Origin: Clostridiales bacterium | Lineage (GTDB): Bacteria; Bacillota; Clostridia; Peptostreptococcales; Anaerovoracaceae | Assembly: GCA_012841165.1 (NCBI GenBank) | Contig: DUVF01000028.1 | Span: 24,514-88,513 of the forward strand | Reading direction: 5' to 3' | DNA: 64,000 nucleotides | Shown here: piece by piece, positions 54,668 through 62,973 of the stretch | Numbering within the stretch: the first letter of the stretch is position 1 | How the letters are laid out: each line of letters starts with the position of its first letter | Made by a program: the position numbers and the translations under genes | Notes under the pieces: model-generated | Databases searched by the model: none | What the model saw: only the letters and a program-made list of their open reading frames with translations | What the model was told of the DNA's origin: nothing

Positions 54668-56125
54668 CTACTCGATGACGATGACGATGGTCTGTCCGGG
54701 CGCATACCAGTCATAGAGGAACTTAGCATGCGAGCTATAATTCCGGACACATTTATGCGACAGCGGTATGGTGCCGATGCTGCGCGAATAATCGACTATC
54801 CCCTGATAGATGCGGTGGCCATCTTCGCTAATTTTATAACGCATGGGCACACCGTGTATATAAGCACTGCCGTTGTAACGTAAAACGTAAGGCGCGTATC
54901 CCTCGATCTCGTTGGTTCCGTCAGCCAGATAATCAAAAGATGGCCGTTTCTCGATCACAAAATAATATCCCAGCGGGGTCGGCTGAGCATAGCGGTTTTT
55001 CGTGCCGGTAGTCGCCAGCGAATATGATACCAGAGTCCACACATCATCGATCTTCTCATACACCATTTCATTCTGATGATGGCGGTCAACAACGATCGCT
55101 CGTGTCAGCGGCTTCAGAGCGCTTGGCTCGGGAATGTAGCGGGTCGGCACATAGTAAGTCTTTCCGGCCGGAACTGTCGCCACCTTGACCATTCCCTCTT
55201 CATTTTCAAAGAGGTAGCGCAGCAGGCTGCCATCGCTTAAATAGACAAATTCGTCAGTCTTCATCCAATCCGGATAGCCGGGAGCGCTTTGACTGCGCTC
55301 GTTGCCCAGCGCATCCTGTGACCGCCCTTGATATGCCGGCGGGCGACCGTTGCGGTTCTTGTAATTGTTAACATAGGTAATGGCATGACCGCTCTTCACT
55401 TCAGCGTCGACCAGCCTTATGGCCGCTTCCGCCTTTCCGAATTGATAGTAACGACGCTCGGCGTCATCTTTTCGGATATAGCCGGACAGCAGTTTTCCGT
55501 TCACCGTCAGGCTGACCTGATACCAGACCGCCACGCTGTTCGGTCCGGTTTTAACATAGACCGTGTTTTGGTAATCGAGCTTTTGATTTCTGTAGAGAGT
55601 GCCGGCCGCGGCCGCTTGTTCTGAAGGTTGTGCGAACAGCTTTATCTTTTGACGAACCAGAAAATAGGTATAGGTCAGGCGATAGCGGTCATATTTGAGA
55701 GCGACCGGCGCCTCCGGCGTTTCAACTTCCTGAAAAGTCCGCACCACCGCCCCGATCTCGGCTTCCGCCGGCGGAAACTGCGGCAGTGGCGGCGGGGCAT
55801 TGGAGCCGGCCGGCGCGTTGAGATCGGCCTGTGCGTTAGAGTCTGCCGATGCGTTCTGATCGGTCGAAGCACTGGAATCAGCCGGCGCGTTCGAGTCGGC
55901 CGGTTTGTTCGGATTGGTCGCCGGCGCGTTTGAGTCGGCCGGGGCATTGGGGTCGGTCGATTTGTTCGCTTTTTCCGCCTGCTTCGTCCCGCCAGGTGTG
56001 GTTTTGAAATCAGAAAAATCCACTCCGGCGCAAGCGGTGGTCAGCAGGGCTACACCAAGCAAACTAATCAGACAAAGCTGTCTCACTCTTGCAATTATCG
56101 ATCGGGGCAATTTAATCGTGCTCAT
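54668..56125 (-). CDS. L,D-transpeptidase (YkuD) lipoprotein with Asn/Ala/Pro linker
   Basis: A 485-residue exported protein. A lipoprotein signal ends in LLTTAC. A disordered linker (about 45-115) is built from repeats of the type PADSNAPADSNA. An SH3-like beta region follows (about 150-225). The catalytic YkuD domain (about 325-485) has YIHGVPMRYKI and the nucleophile Cys in IPLSHKCVRNYSSHA. It would form 3-3 peptidoglycan cross-links or attach proteins. It overlaps queT (ATGA type), so it is the last gene of the ecf operon. Confidence 0.9.
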   Translation of the reverse strand: MSTIKLPRSIIARVRQLCLISLLGVALLTTACAGVDFSDFKTTPGGTKQAEKANKSTDPNAPADSNAPATNPNKPADSNAPADSSASTDQNASADSNAQADLNAPAGSNAPPPLPQFPPAEAEIGAVVRTFQEVETPEAPVALKYDRYRLTYTYFLVRQKIKLFAQPSEQAAAAGTLYRNQKLDYQNTVYVKTGPNSVAVWYQVSLTVNGKLLSGYIRKDDAERRYYQFGKAEAAIRLVDAEVKSGHAITYVNNYKNRNGRPPAYQGRSQDALGNERSQSAPGYPDWMKTDEFVYLSDGSLLRYLFENEEGMVKVATVPAGKTYYVPTRYIPEPSALKPLTRAIVVDRHHQNEMVYEKIDDVWTLVSYSLATTGTKNRYAQPTPLGYYFVIEKRPSFDYLADGTNEIEGYAPYVLRYNGSAYIHGVPMRYKISEDGHRIYQGIVDYSRSIGTIPLSHKCVRNYSSHAKFLYDWYAPGQTIVIVIE

Positions 56126-56616
56126 CGATTAGCTCCAAACAGATCTTTCCGCTTTGAAAGATAGCGCAGCAAAGGCCAGCCCAGCCCATAGCAGGCTAAC
56201 GCTTCGCCAAGGCCTACCCACATAATACAGAGGGGCAGACTGAGTGGCACACCATATATATAGTGTAGCATGACGCCAATGATCAGTCCATTGCTAATTA
56301 TGGGCGGCAAAGGCGCCAGATTGGGTCTCCGGCGCAGCCGGTAAGTTCCTAAGGCCGCCAGCAAAGTCGCTAGGCTTCCCAACAGGATATCAAAAAAACC
56401 GTAGGGGCTGAGCAGATTTGCCAGCAGACAACCTACCAGGAGACCCGGTATCGCTGCCGGCGTCAGGACCGGCAGGATCGTCAGCGCCTCCGAAATTCTG
56501 ACCTGCATCACACCGTAACTGAACGGCATCAAAAAGATAGTCAAAGCCGCATATGTCGCCGCGATTACCGCTGCTTCAACCCAAAAGCGGGGGCTTTTAA
56601 TATTTTCAGAGAACAT
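56122..56616 (-). CDS. queT: QueT-family ECF S-component (queuosine precursor transporter)
   Basis: A 164-residue hydrophobic protein of the QueT family. Signatures are MPFSYGVMQVRISEALTILP, IPGLLVGCLLANLLSPYG and DILLGSLATLLAA. QueT proteins are predicted to import preQ0/preQ1 or queuine with the ECF module. The start at 56616 overlaps the ecfT end by 11 bp and has a weak Shine-Dalgarno. No preQ1 riboswitch is evident in front, since it lies inside an operon. Confidence 0.9.
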   Translation of the reverse strand: MFSENIKSPRFWVEAAVIAATYAALTIFLMPFSYGVMQVRISEALTILPVLTPAAIPGLLVGCLLANLLSPYGFFDILLGSLATLLAALGTYRLRRRPNLAPLPPIISNGLIIGVMLHYIYGVPLSLPLCIMWVGLGEALACYGLGWPLLRYLSKRKDLFGANR

Positions 56617-57406
56617 GGGATTGCACCACGATAACCGCCACAAAAGCCACCAGGCAGATCGCCGCGACAGCGTCACGCCAACTGAAGGTCATAGCGTGCA
56701 TCCTTGTGCGGGCGTCGCCGCCCCGGTAGCAGCGAGCCTCCATCGCCATAGCCAGATCCTGGGCAATGCGAAAAGCGCTGATGAACAAGGGCACCAGCAG
56801 AGGGATCAGGCTCTTCGCCCTTTGCAGCAGATTGCCGCTTTCAAAATCGGCGCCGCGCGCCATCTGCGCCTTCATGATCTTGTCCGCTTCCTCCAGCAAA
56901 GTCGGAATAAAGCGCAGCGCTATCGTCATCATCATGGCCAGTTCGTGAGCCGGCAGGCCGACACCGCGGAAGGGTGACAGCAGCTTTTCGATCCCGTCCG
57001 TCAGGCTGATCGGTTTAGTGGTGAGCGTCAATAAAGACGAACCTATAATAAGCAGCACCAAGCGCAAACCCATAAACCCCGCTCTGTACAAGCCCTCTTT
57101 CGTTAGGCTGATGATCCACCATTGCAAGATCGGCTCCCCCCGGGTCATGAACATGTTGACCACGACAGTAAACAGGATGATCAGAAACACCGGTTTAAGA
57201 CCCTTAAAGATAAAGGACAGCGGCACGCGCGAGATAGCGATCTGCAAAGCCAAAAAGCCCACCGCTATGCCAAAACCGATGAAGTTGCGTACCAAAAAAA
57301 GACTGATCAGGAAGATAAATGTGCCAACAATCTTCAGTCTCGGATCCAGGCGATGAATGACCGAAGTTCCCGGATAATATTGTCCTAAGGTGATATCTCT
57401 CAGCAT
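56606..57406 (-). CDS. ecfT: ECF transporter transmembrane protein EcfT
   Basis: A 266-residue coupling protein with about five or six helices. It has the N-terminal GQYYPGTSVIHRLDPRLKI and the two coupling motifs with Ala-Arg-Gly (MARGADFE and MEARCYRGGDARTRM), which contact the ATPases. It forms the energy-coupling module with EcfA1/A2 and can serve several S-components in the genome. It overlaps ecfA2 by 7 bp. Confidence 0.94.
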   Translation of the reverse strand: MLRDITLGQYYPGTSVIHRLDPRLKIVGTFIFLISLFLVRNFIGFGIAVGFLALQIAISRVPLSFIFKGLKPVFLIILFTVVVNMFMTRGEPILQWWIISLTKEGLYRAGFMGLRLVLLIIGSSLLTLTTKPISLTDGIEKLLSPFRGVGLPAHELAMMMTIALRFIPTLLEEADKIMKAQMARGADFESGNLLQRAKSLIPLLVPLFISAFRIAQDLAMAMEARCYRGGDARTRMHAMTFSWRDAVAAICLVAFVAVIVVQSHVL

Positions 57407-58263
57407 TTTTTATCTTTACCAAACCAGCGGACGATCTGCTGTTCGGCTTCCTCCACCGTTAAAACATCGCGCGGCGCATCTGCGCAGCGCTGCCGTACCT
57501 GCTCCATCAATTCGGCCGCCGGCGGCAGGCCCAGACCGATCCCCTTGAGCAGAGCGGTATTGGCAAACACCTCGCGCGGCGTGCCGGACAGAATAAGCTT
57601 GCCCTTTTCCATGACAAAGACCTGGTCGGAGAGCGCCGCAATGTCGCCCATGTTATGCGACACCAAGACAATGGTATTTTTTTCCTGTTCGTGAACATTG
57701 CGAATCAGCTGCAGGATATCTCTGTGCGACCGGGGATCGAGCCCGGCGGTCGGTTCATCCAGCACAAGGACTTTTGGTTTCATAGCGATTACGCCGGCGA
57801 TCGCTACCCGCCGTTTTTGCCCGCCCGATAACTCAAAGGGGGAGCGGTCGGCCAGTTCGGAAAAATCCAAACCGACCAGAGTTAGCGCCTCTCGGACCCG
57901 GGCTTCAACATTTTCCTGCGACAAACCAAGGTTGAGCGGCCCGAAAGCGACATCCTTCTGCACGGTTTCCTCAAAGAGCTGATATTCAGGGTATTGAAAA
58001 ACCAGGCCGATCATCTTCCGGATCTCGCGCAGCTTGACATCCGAGCCGGTGATGTCGATGCCGTCAACGATAATCTGGCCCGATTTCGGTTTCAACAAAC
58101 CGTTCAGATGCTGAATCAGGGTCGATTTGCCGGAGCCGGTGTGGCCGATGATTCCATTGAAACTATGATCCCTGATCTCCATGTTGATATGGTCGAGAGC
58201 CACCGTTTCATAGGGCAGATTTTCGCTGTAGACATAGGTCAGATCTCTGATTTGTATTGACAT
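57400..58263 (-). CDS. ecfA2: ECF transporter ATPase EcfA2
   Basis: A 287-residue ABC ATPase: Walker A GHTGSGKSTLIQHLNG, Q-loop LVFQYPEYQLFE, signature LSGGQKRRVAIAGV, Walker B VLVLDEPTAGLDP and switch His VSHNMGD. The Q-loop YPEYQLFE identifies the EcfA2 (A') type. It overlaps ecfA1 by 25 bp. Confidence 0.95.
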   Translation of the reverse strand: MSIQIRDLTYVYSENLPYETVALDHINMEIRDHSFNGIIGHTGSGKSTLIQHLNGLLKPKSGQIIVDGIDITGSDVKLREIRKMIGLVFQYPEYQLFEETVQKDVAFGPLNLGLSQENVEARVREALTLVGLDFSELADRSPFELSGGQKRRVAIAGVIAMKPKVLVLDEPTAGLDPRSHRDILQLIRNVHEQEKNTIVLVSHNMGDIAALSDQVFVMEKGKLILSGTPREVFANTALLKGIGLGLPPAAELMEQVRQRCADAPRDVLTVEEAEQQIVRWFGKDKKC

Positions 58264-59117
58264 AAAAAATCAACCATTTCCTGAATGTGGATCGTACTTT
58301 GCGGTACCGGAATATCGTTTCGGCGCAGCCGATCAGCTAAATCAACTGTAAAAGGAACCGTCATATCGAGCCGGCGCAGCTCGTCCGAATGGGCAAAGAT
58401 CATCTCGGGCGTGCCGTCCATGGCAATCCGGCCGTCATCCATGATAACGACCCGGTCGGCCCTGACCGCTTCGTCCATAAAGTGCGTGATCAAGAGGATG
58501 GTGATGCCCTCCCGATTGAGTCGTTCAATAATCTTCATCACCTCTGCCCGGCCATTCGGGTCGAGCATGGCAGTCGGTTCGTCGAAAATGATGCACTCCG
58601 GCTTCATGGCCACTACGCCGGCAATCGCAATCCGCTGTTTTTGACCGCCCGAAAGCAGGTGCGGGGCTTTTGTCCGTTCTTCGAACATGTTCACCGCAGA
58701 GAGCGACCGGTCGACCCGGCGGCGGATCTCCGGCGGATCGATTCCTAAATTCTCGGGGCCAAAGGCCACATCATCTTCCACGATCGATGACACTAACTGG
58801 TTGTCCGGGTTCTGAAATACCATCCCGGCAGTCTGTCGGATCTGCCACAGCCGGGCTTCGTCTGTGGTATCCCAGCCGTTTACATAGACCTTGCCGGAGG
58901 CGGGCAGCAATAGGGCGTTGATGCATTTAGCGAGCGTCGATTTGCCGGAGCCGTTGCGACCAATTATGGCGACAAAGCTCCCCCGTTCAATGGATAAGCT
59001 GACATCATTGACCGCTACATAAGCCGCCTGATCGCCTTCCCGCTTGTATTCATATGTCATATGTTCAATCCGGATGATTTCATCCGGCGCTTCCGGCGCT
59101 GAGAAACCCTGGTTCAA
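58239..59117 (-). CDS. ecfA1: ECF transporter ATPase EcfA1
   Basis: A 292-residue ABC ATPase: Walker A GRNGSGKSTLAKCIN, Q-loop MVFQNPDNQLVSS, signature [14 protein letters not shown], Walker B IIFDEPTAMLDP and switch His ITHFMDEA. The QNPDNQ form marks EcfA1. A TTG start at 59117 with GGGAG upstream is used here; the conserved part begins about 15 residues later, so a later start is possible. Confidence 0.93.
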   Translation of the reverse strand: MNQGFSAPEAPDEIIRIEHMTYEYKREGDQAAYVAVNDVSLSIERGSFVAIIGRNGSGKSTLAKCINALLLPASGKVYVNGWDTTDEARLWQIRQTAGMVFQNPDNQLVSSIVEDDVAFGPENLGIDPPEIRRRVDRSLSAVNMFEERTKAPHLLSGGQKQRIAIAGVVAMKPECIIFDEPTAMLDPNGRAEVMKIIERLNREGITILLITHFMDEAVRADRVVIMDDGRIAMDGTPEMIFAHSDELRRLDMTVPFTVDLADRLRRNDIPVPQSTIHIQEMVDFLCQYKSEI

Positions 59118-59166
59118 ATCCTCTCTCCCAAATTCTCTGTCAATCCGTCAAGGTGATAATTGTTTT

Positions 59167-59194
59167 ATTATACTCCATCTTGTCCGCTTGTAAA
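59167..59194 (-). promoter_or_regulatory. Sigma-A-type promoter of the ecf operon
   Basis: TTTACA, a 16-bp spacer and a perfect TATAAT on the minus strand, about 50 bp before ecfA1. Confidence 0.7.
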
Positions 59195-59257
59195 AGCCCA
59201 AGACGCGCAAAATTGCACCGCCTTCGGATTGCACTGCCCGAATAAGGGCAAAGTATT

Positions 59258-59320
59258 AGAGCATTTTCATTCAAGTGTTTGAGCGTTTTTTATTCAAGTG
59301 TTTGGAGGGTTTTTGTTCAA
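59258..59320. repeat. 23-bp-period degenerate repeat downstream of the DUF4143 gene
   Basis: TTCAAGTGTTT at 59270 and 59293 and TTCAAGGTTTC at 59316 recur exactly every 23 bp, each preceded by a T-rich GAGCRTTTT-like tract. The last unit runs into the end of the ATPase gene. Confidence 0.7.
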
Positions 59321-60591
59321 GGTTTCAATGATGTTGCCGGAACGATAAAAACACCTGTCTCGGGATCCTTTATTACCGCTTCGCAATGCCCCGCGACCAC
59401 ACACATAAATACGGGTTTCCTTTTTACATTGGTATAAAATTTTGAAAGACCGCTTACAGCATCCGCAATGCCTTCATCACTCAATTTTATCTCAAAAGCA
59501 GCATAACTCCCGTCGCTGAATTCAATGATCGAGTCCACCTCGTCTCCGGACGAATTATCTCTGAAATGATAAAGACAGCCGCCAAGATAATCAGCATATA
59601 TTCTAAGGTCGCGCTCTACCAACGCTTCGAATAGTAAACCGAAAGTTTCGTGATCATGAAGTAATTTATCCGTTGTGAGATCCAGGCTTGCACAACAAAG
59701 CGACGGATCGACGAGATGGCGCTTCGCAGTTTTTCCGATTCTGGAGGAAGAGCGATAATTCAAACTATAGGCTGCCTGGTTGGCTGTAATATACAAGCTG
59801 TCCAAAACTCCTAAATATTCCGCTATAGTTGCCCGGCTTCTTATGAGTTGTTCCTCGTTTTCGTATTCCTCAATATCCCTGACCAATGTAGCATCGCCTG
59901 CAAGCGTTGTCTCATTTCGTGATAAAGAGCGAATCAGCATACGCATTTTGTTCGGATTTCTTTTTCTGGCTTGCCCTTCATGCATATCTTTCGTAACGAT
60001 GGCATCTATATAACTTTTAGGAATAATGCCGATATCGGCACTCTCCATATCTATATTTTCCGGCCATCCTCCTCTAACGATCAAATGTGCAAGCTTGTCC
60101 AGTCCAACCTTGCCGGTATATCCCTCGTTTAACTCCCCCCTGAGCATATCGCTGATAGACGCTTCACCTGTCGAATCTCCGGATTCATACAAACTCATTG
60201 TGTGCATCCGAATAGTGGATATTCGTCCTGTTCCGGAGTGATATATTTCATCGCTCGAACTCGAATCAAGAGAAGTTGAGCCTGTGAGAATAAATTTTCC
60301 TTTTTCACGGCTGCTATCACATTCATGGCGTACCGCATCCCATATGCCGGGAACGATCTGCCACTCGTCAATTAGTTGCGGCCTGTCGGCAAGAAATATA
60401 TATTTCGGATCAATCTTTGCCAAATCCCTCTGACTTCTTTCAGTCATGTACGTTACGCTGTTTGCATGATTCAATCCCGTCCATGTCTTGCCACACCATT
60501 TAGGACCTTCAATTGAAACCGCTCCGAAAATTTTCAGATGTCTTGCAACCTTGTCGTCGATTAATCTTGGCCTGTATCCGTCTTTTTTCAA
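59317..60591 (-). CDS. DUF4143 AAA-type ATPase
   Basis: A 424-residue protein of the AAA_14/DUF4143 family. An ATPase domain (about 10-150) has Walker A-like IEGPKWCGKTWTGLNHA and Walker B-like YIFLADRPQLIDEWQIVP, with sensor FILTGSTS. The DUF4143 domain (about 190-390) has a nuclease-like end (VDSIIEFSDGSYAAFEIKL), resembling a PD-(D/E)xK core. The role is unknown; these genes are patchily distributed and often suspected of being mobile or selfish. GTG at 60591 is favoured by GGGGGTG 7 nt upstream; ATG at 60618 is the alternative. Short repeats flank both ends. Confidence 0.85.
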   Translation of the reverse strand: MKKDGYRPRLIDDKVARHLKIFGAVSIEGPKWCGKTWTGLNHANSVTYMTERSQRDLAKIDPKYIFLADRPQLIDEWQIVPGIWDAVRHECDSSREKGKFILTGSTSLDSSSSDEIYHSGTGRISTIRMHTMSLYESGDSTGEASISDMLRGELNEGYTGKVGLDKLAHLIVRGGWPENIDMESADIGIIPKSYIDAIVTKDMHEGQARKRNPNKMRMLIRSLSRNETTLAGDATLVRDIEEYENEEQLIRSRATIAEYLGVLDSLYITANQAAYSLNYRSSSRIGKTAKRHLVDPSLCCASLDLTTDKLLHDHETFGLLFEALVERDLRIYADYLGGCLYHFRDNSSGDEVDSIIEFSDGSYAAFEIKLSDEGIADAVSGLSKFYTNVKRKPVFMCVVAGHCEAVIKDPETGVFIVPATSLKP

Positions 60592-60634
60592 ACTCACAGC
60601 GCTCACCCCCGATAACATGATAGCATCTCATTAA

Positions 60635-60691
60635 GCACTTTTCAAGCATTCTGCTGCGCACTTTTCAGGCATTCTGCTACGCACTTTTCAA
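60635..60691. repeat. 23-bp tandem repeat upstream of the DUF4143 gene
   Basis: GCACTTTTCARGCATTCTGC starts at 60635 and 60658, and its first ten bases recur at 60681, so the period is exactly 23 bp. It lies in the promoter region of the ATPase gene. Confidence 0.8.
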
Positions 60692-60839
60692 ATTTATCGC
60701 TTTGAAGATTGACACTTTTGCAATAGTTGTTTAACTTCATGTACCATCATCATCGGTGCCAAATAATCAATATCGGTGCCAGAATTAGTGCCATTTGTCC
60801 GACGCTGTCTCTCCCATTTTTCTATCGATGGCCTTCAAT

Positions 60840-60870
60840 TTCAGTTGTCGACAAAATGTCGACAACTGAA
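60840..60870. repeat. Perfect 14-bp inverted repeat with 3-base loop
   Basis: Arms TTCAGTTGTCGACA and TGTCGACAACTGAA are separated by AAA. No T-run follows on either strand. It could be a dyad operator or a remnant end of a mobile element. Confidence 0.8.
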
Positions 60871-60920
60871 TCGGCGCCAATCTGTGACACCGATGCCAAA
60901 ACCGCCTTCTTCAAGGCAAA

Positions 60921-60943
60921 CAAAAACAGAGCTCGAAGCTCTG
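60921..60943 (-). terminator. Intrinsic terminator downstream of the HAD gene
   Basis: On the minus strand CAGAGCT and AGCTCTG form a 7-bp stem with a 3-nt loop followed by TTTTTG, 120 bp after the HAD stop. Confidence 0.7.
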
Positions 60944-61062
60944 GTTCAAATATCGTTTAATTATGCGATTATGCGCCTGCTGGCGCTACCTGATTTCACC
61001 TACTTGCGCCTGTGGCGCCTGCCTGGTTCCGCTCATGGGCAGACGCTGCGCCTGTCTGACGA

Positions 61063-61659
61063 TCAGGCCGGCAGCATTTCTTCTGTAAACGCGGCGCCGG
61101 CGGCTTTTTCCACCTGATGATCGATCAGCTTGCTGATCTCATGCCAGTTTTTGACACGCAACACGTTTTCGGGCAGTTCTCCGCGATTGTAAGTGCAGTC
61201 GATCAGTAAGACCTGAAAACCTGCCTGTGCCAGCTGAATCGCGTTGTCATAGCTGTCCTCGATAAAGAAATCCGATTCCAGCTGCTTGGCTTTCCAGACT
61301 TTATTGGGCGTCCCCAACAAAGATAAAGTATCGCAGGGCAGATCGTGCTCGCTCAGCCACTCCTCCGTCACTTCGCGCATAATTTCTTCACGCGCCGTCA
61401 CATAATGGATGTTGTGCTCCTCGGCCAGCTTTTGCAAAATTTCCCGCACGCCAAAGCGGATCTCCGCTTCCTTGTGGATCAGTTTGCCGTATAGCTGATA
61501 AAACCATCTGTAGGAACCGGCCGGCACGCCTAAAACATCATCAAACGCGTAGCTTGTGACGTCAGCCGGAGCCACCGCGGTGCCAAAATGCTTGTTCGCG
61601 CGCGGCAACCAGTAATATGGATCGGTCAATGTGCCATCGATGTCGATGCATAGATTCAT
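61063..61659 (-). CDS. HAD-superfamily 5'-nucleotidase-like phosphatase (NT5C type)
   Basis: A 198-residue HAD hydrolase. Motif I is CIDIDGTLTDPYYW with the nucleophile Asp and acid/base Asp. Motif II is the Thr of YVTAREEIM, and the last motif is DFFIEDSYDNAIQLA. The helical cap between motifs I and II fits the 5'(3')-deoxyribonucleotidase/NT5C group. The substrate is unproven. AAGGAGG lies 8 nt before the ATG. It is divergent from azlC. Confidence 0.85.
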   Translation of the reverse strand: MNLCIDIDGTLTDPYYWLPRANKHFGTAVAPADVTSYAFDDVLGVPAGSYRWFYQLYGKLIHKEAEIRFGVREILQKLAEEHNIHYVTAREEIMREVTEEWLSEHDLPCDTLSLLGTPNKVWKAKQLESDFFIEDSYDNAIQLAQAGFQVLLIDCTYNRGELPENVLRVKNWHEISKLIDHQVEKAAGAAFTEEMLPA

Positions 61660-61756
61660 GCTTCATTCCTCCTTCCTCTCTTGATTTCAAGCCGAGTATA
61701 ACAGAATACTATCTTTTTCAAATTAAATCAAAATAAAATTCGCGTAAATTTCAACG

Positions 61757-61810
61757 AAGCAGCAGCGGCGGAGATTGCCCGCCGGCCACGAATATTTTCC
61801 GCTGCCGCTT
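61757..61810 (+). other. Long hairpin upstream of azlC
   Basis: Arms AAGCAGCAGCGG and CCGCTGCCGCTT (one mismatch) enclose 30 nt with a further CGG/CCG pairing. It lies 35 bp before the azlC ATG, where no Shine-Dalgarno is visible, and may affect its expression. Confidence 0.45.
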
Positions 61811-61844
61811 GAATTATGGCTCGTTCTGTGGCATAAACAGAACT

Positions 61845-62600
61845 ATGAAACAGTCACCCAAGCAATCAACTGAGACAACTAAAAAATCCGCGGAAGCCCC
61901 GACCAGGCGTCGGATCACGGAGTTCAGGCAGGCCGCCCGCGCCGCCCTGCCCCTCACCCTGCCGGTACTGACAGGCTTCCTTTTCCTGGGCATCGCCTTC
62001 GGCGTTCTGATGCAGACCAAAGGCTACCATGTCGGCTGGTCTGTCCTGATGAGCATATGCGTCTTCGGCGGCAGCATCCAGTTTATCGCCGTCACCCTTT
62101 TGACGGTGGCCTTCAACCCCTTGCAGGCTTTTTTAATGAGCCTGCTGGTCAACGCCCGGCATCTGTTCTACGGTCTTTCGATGTTAGACCGCTACCGCGG
62201 TTTAGGAAAAATACGCGCCTTTTTGGTGTTCGCCCTGTGCGATGAAACCTACTCCATCGTCTCCAGCGTCGCCGTTCCCAGCACCATCAACAAAAAATAT
62301 TTTTACATCATCGTATCGGCGGCCGACTACCTCTACTGGGTGATCGGCACCCTCTGCGGCGGACTGCTGGGCCGCTTTGTCAGTTTCAATACCAAGGGAC
62401 TGGATTTTGTCCTGACCGCCCTCTTTGTGGTGCTGTTCATCGAACAGTTCAAGACAAAAGAAAACCGCCTGCCCGGCATCATCGGTCTGGCCTGCACTAC
62501 AGTCGGCCTGGCTCTGGCCGGCCCCCAAAATCTCATTCTGCCCTCAATGGGCCTGATTCTTGTTTCCCTGCTGATAATGAGGAAGATCCAATGCTCCTGA
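61845..62600 (+). CDS. azlC: AzlC-family branched-chain amino-acid exporter, large subunit
   Basis: A 251-residue membrane protein. A hydrophilic N-terminus of about 30 residues precedes the AzlC core: LPLTLPVLTGFLFLGIAFGV, FGGSIQFIAVTLL and LLVNARHLFYGLSM. With AzlD it exports branched-chain amino acids or analogues. The ATG at 61845 is the best available start, although no Shine-Dalgarno is seen; a TTG at 61809 is the alternative. It overlaps azlD by 10 bp. Confidence 0.92.
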   Translation: MKQSPKQSTETTKKSAEAPTRRRITEFRQAARAALPLTLPVLTGFLFLGIAFGVLMQTKGYHVGWSVLMSICVFGGSIQFIAVTLLTVAFNPLQAFLMSLLVNARHLFYGLSMLDRYRGLGKIRAFLVFALCDETYSIVSSVAVPSTINKKYFYIIVSAADYLYWVIGTLCGGLLGRFVSFNTKGLDFVLTALFVVLFIEQFKTKENRLPGIIGLACTTVGLALAGPQNLILPSMGLILVSLLIMRKIQCS

Positions 62601-62926
62601 ACCCTTTTGAAATCATCATCATGATTATAGCTTTAGCCGCCGGCACCATGATCACGCGCTTCACGCCCTTCCTGCTATTCCCGGAAGGCAAAACGCAGCC
62701 CGCCGTCATAACCTGGCTGGGCAAAGCTCTCCCGCCGGCGATGATGGGGCTTTTGGTGATCTACTGTCTGCGCCATGTCTCCTTTACCGCGGCGCCGCAC
62801 GGCCTGCCGGAATTTTTAGCTATCGGCGCTATCGCGCTGGTTCATCTATGGCGGCGCAACGTGCTTTTGAGCATCGGCGGCGGAACAGTCCTGTATATGA
62901 TTTTGGTGCAGTTGGTCTTTGCCTGA
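62591..62926 (+). CDS. azlD: AzlD-family small subunit
   Basis: A 111-residue protein with about three or four helices: IIALAAGTMITRFTPFLLF and LGKALPPAMMGLLVIYCL are typical of AzlD. It pairs with AzlC. The start lies inside the azlC gene. Confidence 0.92.
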   Translation: MLLNPFEIIIMIIALAAGTMITRFTPFLLFPEGKTQPAVITWLGKALPPAMMGLLVIYCLRHVSFTAAPHGLPEFLAIGAIALVHLWRRNVLLSIGGGTVLYMILVQLVFA

Positions 62927-62937
62927 GAATTTTAACT

Positions 62938-62965
62938 AAAAAACCCCGGCGTCTTCGGCCGGGGT
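62938..62965 (-). terminator. Intrinsic terminator after pilO
   Basis: On the minus strand ACCCCGGC and GCCGGGGT form an 8-bp GC-rich stem followed by TTTTTT, directly after the pilO stop. The stem also follows azlD on the other strand but without a T-run there. Confidence 0.85.
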
Positions 62966-62973
62966 AATAAAGT

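Larger units (their letters stand above)
60692..61062. other. Gene-free stretch between DUF4143 and HAD genes
   Basis: No credible gene is seen here. It holds two copies of ATCGGTGCC 20 bp apart (60752, 60772), the perfect inverted repeat at 60840-60870, the HAD-gene terminator, and several GCGCCTG repeats between 60974 and 61055. It may be the remnant of a mobile element or a regulatory region; nothing recognisable as a transposase remains. Confidence 0.5.

Noticed and set aside
59100..59150. Possible tRNA T-loop (GGTTCAAATCC)
   Set aside because: It lies at the ecfA1 start; no matching acceptor stem, anticodon arm or D arm is found upstream.
60727..60960. Short plus-strand open frame in the gene-free region
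   Set aside because: It runs through the perfect inverted repeat and a terminator, has no Shine-Dalgarno and no recognisable sequence.
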